From Chthonomonas sp. UBA6659 (lineage in GTDB: Bacteria; Armatimonadota; Fimbriimonadia; Fimbriimonadales; Fimbriimonadaceae), in contig DKKT01000009.1 in the NCBI GenBank assembly GCA_002455425.1, positions 18,223 through 82,222 on the forward strand: 64,000 nucleotides of DNA, given 5' to 3'. The translations under genes were made by a program, and so were the position numbers. How positions within the stretch are numbered: the first letter of the stretch is position 1; each line of letters begins with the position of its first letter. Below are positions 8,196 through 16,340 of the stretch, piece by piece. The notes under the pieces were generated by a model that worked only from the letters and a program-made list of their open reading frames with translations, was not told the origin of the DNA and did no database searches.

Positions 8196-9388
8196 CCTCT
8201 TCCTACCACCGACACCGCTTGGTCACGGCGAAATCGGTCGAAGCCTTGGCGGAACTGGAGCAGCCCCATCGCTCCCACCCGCTCGACCAGCGATTCCGGA
8301 CGGAGGTCGAGCCGCTGCACCAGCAGCATCCCCCGCCGGTACGCAACATCGGAGGGTGTACCACCCCCTTGGAGCCAGTTCTTGAGGAGCGCCTGGCCGA
8401 GCGGCCACAGCGCATCGACTTCCTCGGCCGGAAGTTCGTCAATCCGCTTATCGAACCCACCGCCGCCGGTGTCGGTCAGGACGACGAGGCCGTTCTGCAA
8501 GGAGGGCGTATACATCACGCGGCATCGAAAGCGATTCGCGAGCGCGAAGCCGGCTGCCAGCGCATGGAGCGTCCCGTCATCGTCGAGCCCCTCCACGATT
8601 GCGGCGCGCGCATCGCCAGGCGCGATCGAATCGGTTGTCCCCGATCGTCCGTCGGTTCTCGGATTCGCGACCGGCTCCGTCGGCGATGCGACGTCGGCGC
8701 CAAGGACCTCGCGAGCCACAGCGGTCACTTGGTCGACATCGACGCGGCCCGCGATCGAGATCACCAGATTCGGTTTTGCGAATTGGCGCTGATGGAGCTC
8801 GACGAGCGCCTCGGGCGTCGCGCCCGCCATCACCGAGATCGAACCCAGCGGGTCGAGACCTTCCGCGCCGAACGCCTGCGTCCAGGCGGCATTCGACAGC
8901 CGCATGTCTGCCGACAGGAGCGCCAACTCCTGCTCGATGACCTTGATCTCTTGGACGATCTCGTTCGGGCTGGTTTCAAGGGGGCGCAAGAGCTCACCGA
9001 GCGCCCGGACTGCGCTCACCGCGTCTTTTGGCGCGCAGGTGATCTCGATCTTCATGGCGTCGCGGAAGGTGTCCGCGGTGAGAAACATGCCCTTCGATTC
9101 GAGCCGCCGATCGAGACTCTTGTCTCGACCCTTGACGAGCAGATGTTCGAGCAGGTGGCGCAGGCCGTGGGTCGCGGGGGTCTCCTCGACTCCCTTCGCC
9201 GAAGCGAACAATTGGACCGAAACGCTGTCCGCGTTCGCCATGTCCTCGGCGAAGATCGCCGCACCCGACTTGAGGAGCGTTCGCAGGCGGGGATGCCGCG
9301 AAATCGGCGGCGGATCCTGGGGCTTCGGTCCGTCTTGGATCGACGGTCCGGACAGGAGGACGGCACTCGAAATCAGGAGGGCGAGCAC
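8192..9388 (-). CDS. M16 family zinc peptidase (active subunit)
   Basis: A 398-residue secreted peptidase. The inverted zinc motif HLLEH (within LRHLLEHLLVKG) and the downstream helix IVQEIKVIEQEL carrying the third ligand glutamate are both present, so it should be catalytically competent. I choose the GTG at 9388, which opens directly onto the signal peptide VLALLISSAVLLSG, and which has a TAACCT box 7 nt upstream; a GTG nine codons earlier at 9415 is the alternative. It is translationally coupled (ATGA) to the zinc-less partner at 6966-8195. The substrate is unknown; M16 enzymes usually clear short peptides from a closed chamber. Confidence 0.87.
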   Translation of the reverse strand: MLALLISSAVLLSGPSIQDGPKPQDPPPISRHPRLRTLLKSGAAIFAEDMANADSVSVQLFASAKGVEETPATHGLRHLLEHLLVKGRDKSLDRRLESKGMFLTADTFRDAMKIEITCAPKDAVSAVRALGELLRPLETSPNEIVQEIKVIEQELALLSADMRLSNAAWTQAFGAEGLDPLGSISVMAGATPEALVELHQRQFAKPNLVISIAGRVDVDQVTAVAREVLGADVASPTEPVANPRTDGRSGTTDSIAPGDARAAIVEGLDDDGTLHALAAGFALANRFRCRVMYTPSLQNGLVVLTDTGGGGFDKRIDELPAEEVDALWPLGQALLKNWLQGGGTPSDVAYRRGMLLVQRLDLRPESLVERVGAMGLLQFRQGFDRFRRDQAVSVVGRG

Positions 9389-9395
9389 ATCGGCT

Positions 9396-9401
9396 AGGTT
9401 A
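9396..9401 (-). promoter_or_regulatory. TAACCT box 7 nt before the M16 GTG start
   Basis: Read on the minus strand, TAACCT is followed by 7 nt and then the GTG at 9388. This is the spacing expected if transcription starts at the start codon. No Shine-Dalgarno is present. Confidence 0.35.
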
Positions 9402-9471
9402 CCTGCCCCGGCCACAGCCTACGACAGAGTTCCCAACGTCGACGTTCGGAACCGCGTCATCACGGAGGAGC

Positions 9472-9501
9472 CATCCGGCACCTTGCGCCAGGAGCCGGAT
9501 G
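9472..9501 (-). terminator. Hairpin after the S9 peptidase gene
   Basis: CATCCGGC at 9472-9479 and GCCGGATG at 9494-9501 form an 8-bp stem 23 nt beyond the S9 stop codon. No T-run follows. A separate perfect 12-bp palindrome AACGTCGACGTT at 9435-9446 lies between it and the M16 start and could be an operator. Confidence 0.35.
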
Positions 9502-9524
9502 ACGCTGAGCGCTTCGGGTGCGCG

Positions 9525-11894
9525 CTATTCGGCCCGGTAAGGCCCCCAATGCTTGAGCAGGAACTCGAGATAGATCGCGTGGCGATCACGGTTGCTCATG
9601 TCGCCCCCCATTCCGTGGCCGCCGGTCGGGTCGATCGACAGTTCGACCAAGTGGCCCTTTCCGTACTGGAGCAGGACCCGATACACCTTGATCGTGTCTT
9701 GGAACAGCACGTTGGTGTCCTCCATTCCGTGGAGAAGGAGAAGGGGGTTGCGGAGGTTCATCGCGACCTTCGTCAGGGAGTACTTGTCCAGGTCATCCGG
9801 CTTGCCGAGGGTCGACTTGCCGATGACGCCGCCCGAATACCAGGTGTTGTAGTTCTGCCATTCGGTCGGCCCGGCGCCGGCGATCCCGAGAGTGAAGGTC
9901 TCCGGCGCGTTGTACATCGCATGTTGGGTCTGGAAGCCGCCGAATGACCATCCGTTCAGCGCGACTTTCTTGGGGTCGACGCCGTAGTTCTCGACCAGGT
10001 ACCTCACCCCGTCCTGGAGGTCTTCCGTCTGCGCCTTGCCGGGCTGTTCCCAGTTCGCTTTGCCGAACACCGCGCCGTAGCCACTCTGTCCGCGCGGGTC
10101 GATCGCGACGGTCACGTAACCGAGCGCATAGGACAGGTACATCGCCCACCGAAACTCGGTCGAACCGATGTTGCCGTCGATCACCGTCTTGCCGGTGCCG
10201 AGCGGGCCCCCGTACACGTAGATCATCAAAGGTCGCTTGTCGGTCTTCTTCCATCCGGGCGGAAGCATCATGAACCCGTAGACGGTCTGGCCCTGTCGGT
10301 TCTTGTAGTCGAACAGCTGGGGTTGGAGCTTCATGATCTTGTCCCAACCGTCGCGATGGGAGTTGGTCACCACCCGCTCCTCACCTTGGCCTTCCGTGCC
10401 CATCACCAGCATTTCGGGTCGAAACGACCAGCTGCTGAAGGACACCGCCGCTCGCTGCTGGTTCTTCGAGAGGACCGGGTTGCCGTAGACCCCGTCACGC
10501 CGCGTGATGCGGCTGAAAGCGCCTGTCTTGAGGTCGACGCGGTAGAGGTCCATCCGGGCGGGGTGCTCCTTGCCTGCCCGGACGATAAGGCCGCTCCCGT
10601 CCTTGGCGGCGGCGAGCGGATAGACCTCAAAGTCGCCCTTGGTCAGTTGGGTCGCTCCTTCTTTAGCGGGGTCGATGAGCCAGGCGTGCCGAAAACCGCT
10701 CAGGTCGAGGAGGGCGACGATCTGCTTTCCGTCGGCCGTGAAGAACGGATCGGCCATGCCCGGAGTCGTGTGTTCGCCGTCGCTCGTCGCTTTGTAGACG
10801 GTGGTCAGTTTGCCGGTCTCGGTATCGGCGACGACGATCTCAAGCGCTTTCTGAGTTCGCTTCCACGTCCCGAATACGAAGCGCTTGGAGTCGGGGCTCC
10901 AAGGCTCGGAACTGACGCTGGACTCCCACCACTCTTCGCCACCGGCCCACTTCCAGATCTCCCATGGCTTGCCGTCGTTCTTGGGCTTCGCCTCGTCCTG
11001 GCCGAGGTCATAGAGAAACAGATACGACTCGGTCGTGAACTTGTCATCCGCAACGCTTCGGTCCGTTTTCCGCGCTTGGGCAAAGCGGTCCCGATACGTG
11101 ATGTAGTCGATCTGCCGGTCGCCGGGTAGGTCGCGAAAGCTGGTCATCATCAGCTTCGTCTCATCCGGCGAAATGCTGTACGCACCGAGCGTCATGTTTT
11201 GGGGGAGCGCGGGATTGAGCTGGACGATCATCGCGGAGTCGAACTTCATCCGGTAGACGCCGTCGCCTCGCCGGAAGAAGAGCCCCGAGTTGTCCTTCAG
11301 ATACTGAGGTTGGGCTTCGCTGTCACGCGTCTTGGTCAGTCGGATCGGCTTCTCCTCGCCGAGCTTCCAGCGGAAGAGGTCACCTCGGTACACGAACAGA
11401 AACTCGTTGGCCGTCTTCGACCATTCAACGTCCGAGATTCCGGCATACGTTGGCAGCGGCTCACGCCGGGTCTCGTTGTTCTTCTTGTCCTCCAAGTCGA
11501 GTCGGCGGCGCTCTAGGTCGGTCAGCGTCTCCCGGCGCTTCTCCTCCTCCTTGTCCTTCTTGTAGCGATCGATCGCCTTCTGGATGTCGCGATCGTAAGC
11601 GAGCATGAACTCGGGCGACGTCAGGCGTTGCGACTTTCCTTCCCGGACGTCATAGATCCAGAGATCGAAACCCGGATCGTCGTAGGCGTTCCACAAGTAG
11701 GCGAGATACCGATCGTCGTGGGACCATGCCATACCGGTCGCGGACTTTCCGAAGTACGACTTGCGAGGAAACAGGTCATCGAACTTGAGGTCGGTCTGGA
11801 TACCCGCAGGCCAGGACGCTTCGGGGGCCCGAGGGGTCTCGGCGGAGGATGGAGCGGCCCACGCAAGGGCCAAGGCAAGAGGAATCCAAGTCAT
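9525..11894 (-). CDS. S9 family serine peptidase (dipeptidyl-peptidase/prolyl-oligopeptidase type)
   Basis: A 789-residue exported peptidase: signal peptide at about 1-18 (WIPLALALAWAAPSSA), an N-terminal beta-propeller region with DPP-IV-like blades (WSHDDRYLAYLWN, WSPDSKRFVFGTW), then a C-terminal alpha/beta hydrolase. The nucleophile serine sits in NGWSFGGFQTQ, the aspartate in LLLHGMEDTNVLF and the histidine in TGGHGMGG. The length fits DPP-IV relatives at 700-800 residues. It probably cleaves peptides with Pro/Ala at the penultimate position in the periplasm. The ATG at 11894 is preceded by TATAAC at 6 nt, which fits a leaderless transcript. An acidic-basic stretch near residues 100-140 (KKDKEEEKRRE) is unusual and could be a coiled-coil insertion. 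Confidence 0.92.
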   Translation of the reverse strand: MTWIPLALALAWAAPSSAETPRAPEASWPAGIQTDLKFDDLFPRKSYFGKSATGMAWSHDDRYLAYLWNAYDDPGFDLWIYDVREGKSQRLTSPEFMLAYDRDIQKAIDRYKKDKEEEKRRETLTDLERRRLDLEDKKNNETRREPLPTYAGISDVEWSKTANEFLFVYRGDLFRWKLGEEKPIRLTKTRDSEAQPQYLKDNSGLFFRRGDGVYRMKFDSAMIVQLNPALPQNMTLGAYSISPDETKLMMTSFRDLPGDRQIDYITYRDRFAQARKTDRSVADDKFTTESYLFLYDLGQDEAKPKNDGKPWEIWKWAGGEEWWESSVSSEPWSPDSKRFVFGTWKRTQKALEIVVADTETGKLTTVYKATSDGEHTTPGMADPFFTADGKQIVALLDLSGFRHAWLIDPAKEGATQLTKGDFEVYPLAAAKDGSGLIVRAGKEHPARMDLYRVDLKTGAFSRITRRDGVYGNPVLSKNQQRAAVSFSSWSFRPEMLVMGTEGQGEERVVTNSHRDGWDKIMKLQPQLFDYKNRQGQTVYGFMMLPPGWKKTDKRPLMIYVYGGPLGTGKTVIDGNIGSTEFRWAMYLSYALGYVTVAIDPRGQSGYGAVFGKANWEQPGKAQTEDLQDGVRYLVENYGVDPKKVALNGWSFGGFQTQHAMYNAPETFTLGIAGAGPTEWQNYNTWYSGGVIGKSTLGKPDDLDKYSLTKVAMNLRNPLLLLHGMEDTNVLFQDTIKVYRVLLQYGKGHLVELSIDPTGGHGMGGDMSNRDRHAIYLEFLLKHWGPYRAE

Positions 11895-11900
11895 TGCCTT

Positions 11901-11906
11901 GTTATA
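11901..11906 (-). promoter_or_regulatory. TATAAC box 6 nt before the S9 peptidase start
   Basis: On the minus strand TATAAC, then AAGGCA, then the ATG at 11894. It is a good -10 match placed where transcription would begin at the start codon. Confidence 0.45.
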
Positions 11907-11952
11907 TCTCCGCGCGAACGCCTTTCGTTCCGTCCGGAGGAGCGAAGTTGGC

Positions 11953-12765
11953 CTAGCCGAACCGACCGGAGATGTAGTCCTCGGTCTCTTTCTTCTGCGG
12001 ATACTGGAAAATCTGCTCGGTGGATCCGAATTCGACCAGTTCTCCCATCATGAAGAAGCCCGTGTAGTCGCTCGCGCGCTGAGCCTGCTGCATGTTGTGG
12101 GTGACCATGACGATCGTGAACTGCTTCTTGAGCTCGTCGATCAAGTCCTCGATCGCGGAGGTCGCGATCGGATCGAGCGCCGAGCATGGCTCGTCCATGA
12201 GGATGATCGAAGGGTCGACGGCAAGCGTGCGGGCGATGCAGAGTCGCTGCTGTTGACCACCCGAAAGAGCAAAAGCACTGTCTCGGAGCTTGTCCTTGAC
12301 CTCGTTCCAGAGGAACGCCCGTTCGAGACAGCGCCGCACGATCGCTTCGACCTCGTCCTTTCGGCGAACGCCATGGATGCGGGGTCCATAGGCGATGTTG
12401 TCGTAGATCGACATCGGGAACGGATTCGGCTTCTGGAACACCATCCCCACGCGCTTGCGCAATGCGATCGGGTCGACGCTGAGACTGTTCACGTCGCTCC
12501 CGTCGATCAGGATCTGCCCGGATAGGGTGACGCCATCGATGAGGTCGTTCATCCGGTTCAAGCACCGCAGGAACGTCGATTTTCCGCAACCGGAGGGGCC
12601 GATCAACGCCGTGACCTGGTTGGGTCGCACTTCGAGATTGACCGACTTCAGGGCGTGAAACTTGCCGTAGTAGAGATTGAGGTCCCGGACCGTGATCCTG
12701 GGTTCGACGCGTTCCTGCGTCAGTTCACCTGCGACGGCTTCGATCGGCGGCACTTGGGCGATCAT
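11953..12765 (-). CDS. pstB: Phosphate ABC transporter ATP-binding protein
   Basis: A 270-residue ABC ATPase with all PstB hallmarks: Walker [10 protein letters not shown] (about 56-64), [12 protein letters not shown] just after it, the Q-loop region [21 protein letters not shown], signature [16 protein letters not shown] and Walker [14 protein letters not shown], ending in a typical EDYISGRFG. It energises high-affinity phosphate uptake with PstS, PstC and PstA. None of these, nor phoU, is adjacent: its neighbours are peptidases, so it is an orphan here. A Pho-box-like pair of 7-bp half-sites lies 26-45 nt upstream, hinting at phosphate control. Confidence 0.95.
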   Translation of the reverse strand: MIAQVPPIEAVAGELTQERVEPRITVRDLNLYYGKFHALKSVNLEVRPNQVTALIGPSGCGKSTFLRCLNRMNDLIDGVTLSGQILIDGSDVNSLSVDPIALRKRVGMVFQKPNPFPMSIYDNIAYGPRIHGVRRKDEVEAIVRRCLERAFLWNEVKDKLRDSAFALSGGQQQRLCIARTLAVDPSIILMDEPCSALDPIATSAIEDLIDELKKQFTIVMVTHNMQQAQRASDYTGFFMMGELVEFGSTEQIFQYPQKKETEDYISGRFG

Positions 12766-12791
12766 GATCCACCCCTAGTCTAGAAACTGAA

Positions 12792-12809
12792 TATTAAGAA
12801 TGCGTAAAG
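12792..12809 (-). promoter_or_regulatory. Pho-box-like direct repeat upstream of pstB
   Basis: On the minus strand CTTTACG, 4 nt (CATT), CTTAATA: two similar 7-bp units with an 11-bp period, the architecture of PhoB sites. It is in an AT-rich patch unusual for this window and directly upstream of pstB. A single site with imperfect units, so only suggestive. Confidence 0.3.
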
Positions 12810-12819
12810 AGTCCTCAGC

Positions 12820-12843
12820 AAAACCGCCCCGCGAGCGGGGCGG
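12820..12843 (-). terminator. Rho-independent terminator of the subtilase gene
   Basis: CCGCCCCG and CGGGGCGG form a perfect 8-bp GC stem with a 4-nt loop at 12824-12843. Read on the minus strand it is followed by TTTT (12823-12820). It lies 24 nt after the subtilase stop. Confidence 0.65.
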
Positions 12844-12867
12844 CTCTGCTCGGCCTGGTGAGGCCGC

Positions 12868-14628
12868 CTACCACTTCTTGACGAGCAGATTGGTGCTTCG
12901 TGTGATCACGCCGTGACTCCCGGTGATCGCCACCGCAGTATCGGCGGTGACCCATCCGGTCGACACGTTGACCATCGCGCTGATCTGGCCCGCAGGAACG
13001 AAGATCGAACCGGGTACCGACGCCACCGCAGGATTCGCGGACACGAGGTTGATCGTCATGCCGCCGCCCGGGGCCGCACTCGTCAGTCGCACGCTCAACG
13101 TTGACGTGTAGAACGCGAACACCGACGTTGGATTGAGACTGACGCTTGCCAACGTCACCGACCCTCCCTCAGGGTTGACTACAAGGTTGGCCGACTTCGT
13201 CACGGCGCCGGCCGTCGCCCGGAACGTCGCCGTCCCTTGAGCCGACACCAGCGAGGTGTTGATCGTGAAGTTGGCACTCGTCTGACCCTGGGCGACCGTC
13301 ACCGAGGACCCGCAGCGGGCGACCGCCGTGTTGGAACTGGACAGGGTGACGGCGAACCCGCCAACCGGCGCCGCGGCCGTCAGGAAGACCGTACCCGTAG
13401 AGTTGTTGCCACCGATGACGGTCGAGGGATTGACGGTCAAGTTCGACAGCGCGGCCGTTGTTCCGCCGCCGCCCCCTCCGCCGCCTCCGCCCCCGGCGCT
13501 GACGGCTCGGAACGCGTTGACTCGCCCCTTGACCACCCATGTGCCGACGTTGTCACAGTTGTTCTCGATTGCGGCGCGCACCGACGTCGCGGTGGCACTC
13601 GCGCCCTGCTTGGCAAAGACGAGCCCGGCAAGACCGGCGACTCCCGGGCACGCCATCGAGGTGCCGCTCATGTTCCCATAGCCGCCGCTGCGAAGCGTGC
13701 TGTAGATGCTGCTTCCCGGGGCGGCGACGTCGACCCAGTTCCCGTAGTTGCTGAACGACGATCGATTATCGTTCGCGTCGGTCGAGCCGACGGCGATCGC
13801 GTTGGTGTAATAGCCCGGGTAGGACGGAGCAGTGTTGCCGTTGTTGCCGGCAGCCGCGACGACGACACACCCGCGACCCCAAGCGTAGTTCACCGCGTTC
13901 TGAAGGGTCGTCGAGCCACTGCTGCCGCCGAGGGAGAGGGAGATGACCTTGGCGCCGTTGTTGGCGGCGAAGGTGATGCCGTTCGCGACGTTGGTCAGGC
14001 TCCCCGAGCCATTCGAGCCGAGTACTTTGACCGGCATCAGTTTGCAGTTGAAGCCGACGCCGGCCACGCCGGTCGCGTTGTTCGTTTCGGCTGCCGCGAT
14101 GCCCGCACAGTGGGTGCCGTGACCCTGGTCGTCGGTCGCATTGCTGTCATTGTTGACGAAGTCGTAGCCGGCGACGATCTTGTCGTTCAGGTCCGGGTGG
14201 GTCAGCGCGATGCCGGTGTCGACGATTGCGATGACGACGCTCGCCGACCCCGTGGTGACATCCCACGCGGTCGGGCAAGCCATCTTTCGCGGTCCGTACT
14301 GGTTGTTCCAACCGGAGTCGTTCGGCGTCAGGAACGCGTGGTACGTGTAGTTCGGCTCGGCGTACTCCACCGAGGGAAGACTGCGGTAGTAGCGGACCGC
14401 CCGATCAACCGACATGGTGTCCGGAAGCTCGATCAGGGTGAAGCCAAGATCGGAGTTCTCCTCGACCGCTTCGGCACCGATCGCTCGGTTGGCGGCTTGA
14501 AGCGCCGTCGAAGAAACTCGATCCTTGAACTTGACGACGACCTGGCCTTCGGAGTAGCCGCCGCCAACCTGGGCGTGTGCCGCCGCGACTCCGAGGAGCG
14601 CCGCGATTGTGAGAAGGGCTCTATTCAT
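12868..14628 (-). CDS. Secreted S8 subtilisin-like protease with C-terminal repeat domains
   Basis: A 586-residue exported serine protease. Order: signal peptide 1-20 (LLTIAALLGVAAAHAQ), an inhibitor-I9-like propeptide to about 95 (EGQVVVKFKD), then a thermitase-like S8 domain to about 370. The triad is D in AIVDTGIALTHPD, H in GHGTHCAGIAA and S in GTSMACPGVAGL; the oxyanion asparagine is in AAAGNNG. A run of 11 or so glycines (about 380-392) links to two copies of an about 95-residue beta-sandwich repeat that both begin near SLNPTSV / TVNPSTV and end near VTKSANL / ITRSTNL. These resemble modules of secreted Armatimonadota and Planctomycetes proteins. A strong terminator follows. Confidence 0.93.
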   Translation of the reverse strand: MNRALLTIAALLGVAAAHAQVGGGYSEGQVVVKFKDRVSSTALQAANRAIGAEAVEENSDLGFTLIELPDTMSVDRAVRYYRSLPSVEYAEPNYTYHAFLTPNDSGWNNQYGPRKMACPTAWDVTTGSASVVIAIVDTGIALTHPDLNDKIVAGYDFVNNDSNATDDQGHGTHCAGIAAAETNNATGVAGVGFNCKLMPVKVLGSNGSGSLTNVANGITFAANNGAKVISLSLGGSSGSTTLQNAVNYAWGRGCVVVAAAGNNGNTAPSYPGYYTNAIAVGSTDANDNRSSFSNYGNWVDVAAPGSSIYSTLRSGGYGNMSGTSMACPGVAGLAGLVFAKQGASATATSVRAAIENNCDNVGTWVVKGRVNAFRAVSAGGGGGGGGGGGTTAALSNLTVNPSTVIGGNNSTGTVFLTAAAPVGGFAVTLSSSNTAVARCGSSVTVAQGQTSANFTINTSLVSAQGTATFRATAGAVTKSANLVVNPEGGSVTLASVSLNPTSVFAFYTSTLSVRLTSAAPGGGMTINLVSANPAVASVPGSIFVPAGQISAMVNVSTGWVTADTAVAITGSHGVITRSTNLLVKKW

Positions 14629-14753
14629 GGGGTTCGACCTACAGACGTGATCTCGGGCCCGACATCGGTGCCGGAGTTCATTATTGGCCTAGACGGGTCG
14701 GCGCTGGAAACCGTTCGCGGAACTACGACAAAAAGCGAGGAGGAAGTCCGGAA

Positions 14754-14797
14754 CCCCTTCTCCTTGCCGGATGGGTTGTGCCGGGAGGGAGAAGGGG
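14754..14797. repeat. Intergenic inverted repeat (CCCCTTCTCC/GGAGAAGGGG)
   Basis: Ten-bp arms at 14754-14763 and 14788-14797 in the 216-bp gap between the divergent subtilase and the next gene. The flanking GGAG/GAGGG-rich sequence resembles the repeats at 20815-20930, so both may belong to one dispersed intergenic repeat family. Confidence 0.4.
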
Positions 14798-14832
14798 CAG
14801 GGGATGAGGGTCCCCGACCCGATTCAACCTGC

Positions 14833-14838
14833 TACGAT
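14833..14838 (+). promoter_or_regulatory. TACGAT box 6 nt before the 14845 gene
   Basis: TACGAT, six bases, then ATG at 14845; no Shine-Dalgarno. Fits a leaderless start. Confidence 0.35.
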
Positions 14839-14844
14839 GCAGGC

Positions 14845-15330
14845 ATGCCGTTCGAACCGATTCGAACCGACGAGAAGCTGGAGGCACCGGTCCGAGCCGG
14901 GCGCGATTTCGAGGGCCAGCTGCTCTTCGGGTGCGGTACGTTCGTCCTCGCCTCCGTCATCACGTACGTTCTGAGCGCTTGGCCGTTCTTCGTCGTCGCC
15001 GAGATGTACCTCCTTCGACCGTTTCTGATCGCGTGTGCCCTCGGGTGGATTCCATCGACGATTTTCGGGCTCATCGTGATGCGGAAGACCGGTTTGGCCG
15101 GCGGTTGTGGATTTCTCGCCGGGGCGATGACCCAGGGCGTCTTTCTCTTCCTCCGGATGGAGCAACTCCTTCTCGGCCACAGTGTCGTCGACTTACCGCG
15201 ACCCGAGCTTCCCCTCTCTTGGGGGTGGATCGTGCCGACGGTGTGGGCGGTGTCGGCATTGCTGTTGGTTGTTCTATTTGTCCCAAAACGTGAGCTTGCC
15301 GATGAGCCTCCGCCGGACGAACGCCGATAA
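14845..15330 (+). CDS. Hypothetical membrane protein upstream of fliS
   Basis: A 161-residue protein with about four hydrophobic segments (e.g. FGCGTFVLASVITYVL, LLRPFLIACALGWIPSTIFGL, GGCGFLAGAMTQGVFLFL, WIVPTVWAVSALLLVVLFV) and a charged tail (KRELADEPPPDERR). The frame is open far upstream, but the hydrophobic protein plainly begins at this ATG, which also has a TACGAT box 6 nt before it. It lies 24 nt upstream of fliS on the same strand. I know no family; proximity to fliS is the only clue to role. Confidence 0.65.
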   Translation: MPFEPIRTDEKLEAPVRAGRDFEGQLLFGCGTFVLASVITYVLSAWPFFVVAEMYLLRPFLIACALGWIPSTIFGLIVMRKTGLAGGCGFLAGAMTQGVFLFLRMEQLLLGHSVVDLPRPELPLSWGWIVPTVWAVSALLLVVLFVPKRELADEPPPDERR

Positions 15331-15354
15331 CATAGCTGGGTCCGGCCAGCGCCT

Positions 15355-15762
15355 ATGTCGTACGGAAAACAGCTTCACGAGTACCGAAAGACCGCGGTGA
15401 ACGGGGCGTCCCCGCTCCAACTCATCGTCATGCTCTACGACGGAGCCCTCAAGTTCATCGACGCGGGTAAGCGGGCGATGGAAGAGGGCCGCGTCGAGGA
15501 GCAGAACCACCAACTCCAGAAAGCCCAGAAGATCGTGATGGAGCTCATGTCTTGCCTCGACATGATCGGCGGAGGCGCCGTTGCCCAGAACCTGCTGGCG
15601 CTCTACTCGTTCGCCTACAACCAACTGGTCCTCGGCAACGTCGAGGATGAGCCCGAGTATCTCGATCAAGCCGCGAAGGTCCTGACCGATCTTCGCGAGA
15701 GCTGGGTGGAACTCGAGCGACTGACCCGCGCCCCCGTCATCGAGGCCGACGATGCCGCCTGA
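15355..15762 (+). CDS. fliS: Flagellar export chaperone FliS
   Basis: A 135-residue FliS, the cytoplasmic chaperone that binds the C-terminus of flagellin and keeps it unpolymerised until export. The N-terminal Y-Q-x-n signature region reads MSYGKQLHEYRKTAVNGASP, followed by the well conserved LQLIVMLYDGALKFIDAGK. The length is normal (125-140). The ATG is the only sensible start; no Shine-Dalgarno is clear. The next gene overlaps by 11 nt, which suggests a coupled pair. It implies that the organism makes flagella, though no other structural flagellar gene lies in the window. Confidence 0.93.
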   Translation: MSYGKQLHEYRKTAVNGASPLQLIVMLYDGALKFIDAGKRAMEEGRVEEQNHQLQKAQKIVMELMSCLDMIGGGAVAQNLLALYSFAYNQLVLGNVEDEPEYLDQAAKVLTDLRESWVELERLTRAPVIEADDAA

Positions 15763-16081
15763 GTTCGAGTCCGAAGCCCTCGCCGATCGCCTCCTCGCGG
15801 TCACCCTCAACATTGCCGAAGCGGTTCGCAACGGCAGCAATCCCGATGCCCTCGTCCGTGCGCGTGACGACCTGCTCGATGCCCTGCAGGGCCGCACTCT
15901 GACCGCCTATGCACAGGAAACCCTCTATGAGGTCACGGAGTGGGACCGACGAATCGTCCGCTTGGCCGCTGCTCAACAGACACGTCTCGCGGCGTCGATT
16001 CAGGATGCCGCGAATGGGCGACGCCTCAACCGGACCTACCGGTCCGTCTCGAGGTTGACCAGTCTCGACCAAGCCGGCTAA
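15752..16081 (+). CDS. Small alpha-helical protein overlapping fliS (FliT-like position)
   Basis: A 109-residue, largely helical protein with no membrane segment (LADRLLAVTLNIAEAVRNG, ALVRARDDLLDALQGR). It begins within fliS (11-nt overlap) and follows it as fliT does in many flagellar operons. FliT-type chaperones for FliD are short helical proteins with little sequence conservation, so the role is inferred from size, composition and position, not homology. Residues 70-105 are Arg/Ala rich. Confidence 0.55.
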   Translation: MPPEFESEALADRLLAVTLNIAEAVRNGSNPDALVRARDDLLDALQGRTLTAYAQETLYEVTEWDRRIVRLAAAQQTRLAASIQDAANGRRLNRTYRSVSRLTSLDQAG

Positions 16082-16327
16082 GCCACCGCACCGGGATACG
16101 AGACGGGCCTCGTTGCGGCGATCATCCTGTACCTGGCTCAGCAACAGCCTAAGAGCCCCGCACTGCGGGTGAACAGACCTCGCAGAGCGGCACCGATCCA
16201 CCAGAGCCGAACAAACCAAGCAGCTTGATCAAAGGCGGAAAGGCCCTCAATCGTTCAATAGACCCCGACTCCGCGACGACCGGACGGACACCCGATCGAA
16301 GCCCGAACAGGAGAGGCTCGCGGGGCG

Positions 16328-16333
16328 TAAAAT
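16328..16333 (+). promoter_or_regulatory. TAAAAT box 7 nt before the 16341 gene
   Basis: TAAAAT, seven bases, then ATG at 16341. A close -10 match at the leaderless spacing; GGAG at 16335-16338 is too near the ATG to be a normal Shine-Dalgarno. Confidence 0.45.
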
Positions 16334-16340
16334 CGGAGCG

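Noticed and set aside
13237..14844. Plus-strand extension of the 14845 gene (frame open for 536 codons before it)
   Set aside because: This part is antisense to the subtilase; the membrane protein begins at 14845 with its own box.
16082..16222. Open frame after the stop at 16081 reading GYETGLVAAIILYLAQQ..., reminiscent of OadG-type segments
   Set aside because: It has no ATG, GTG or TTG start before the hydrophobic part and no upstream frame joins it.
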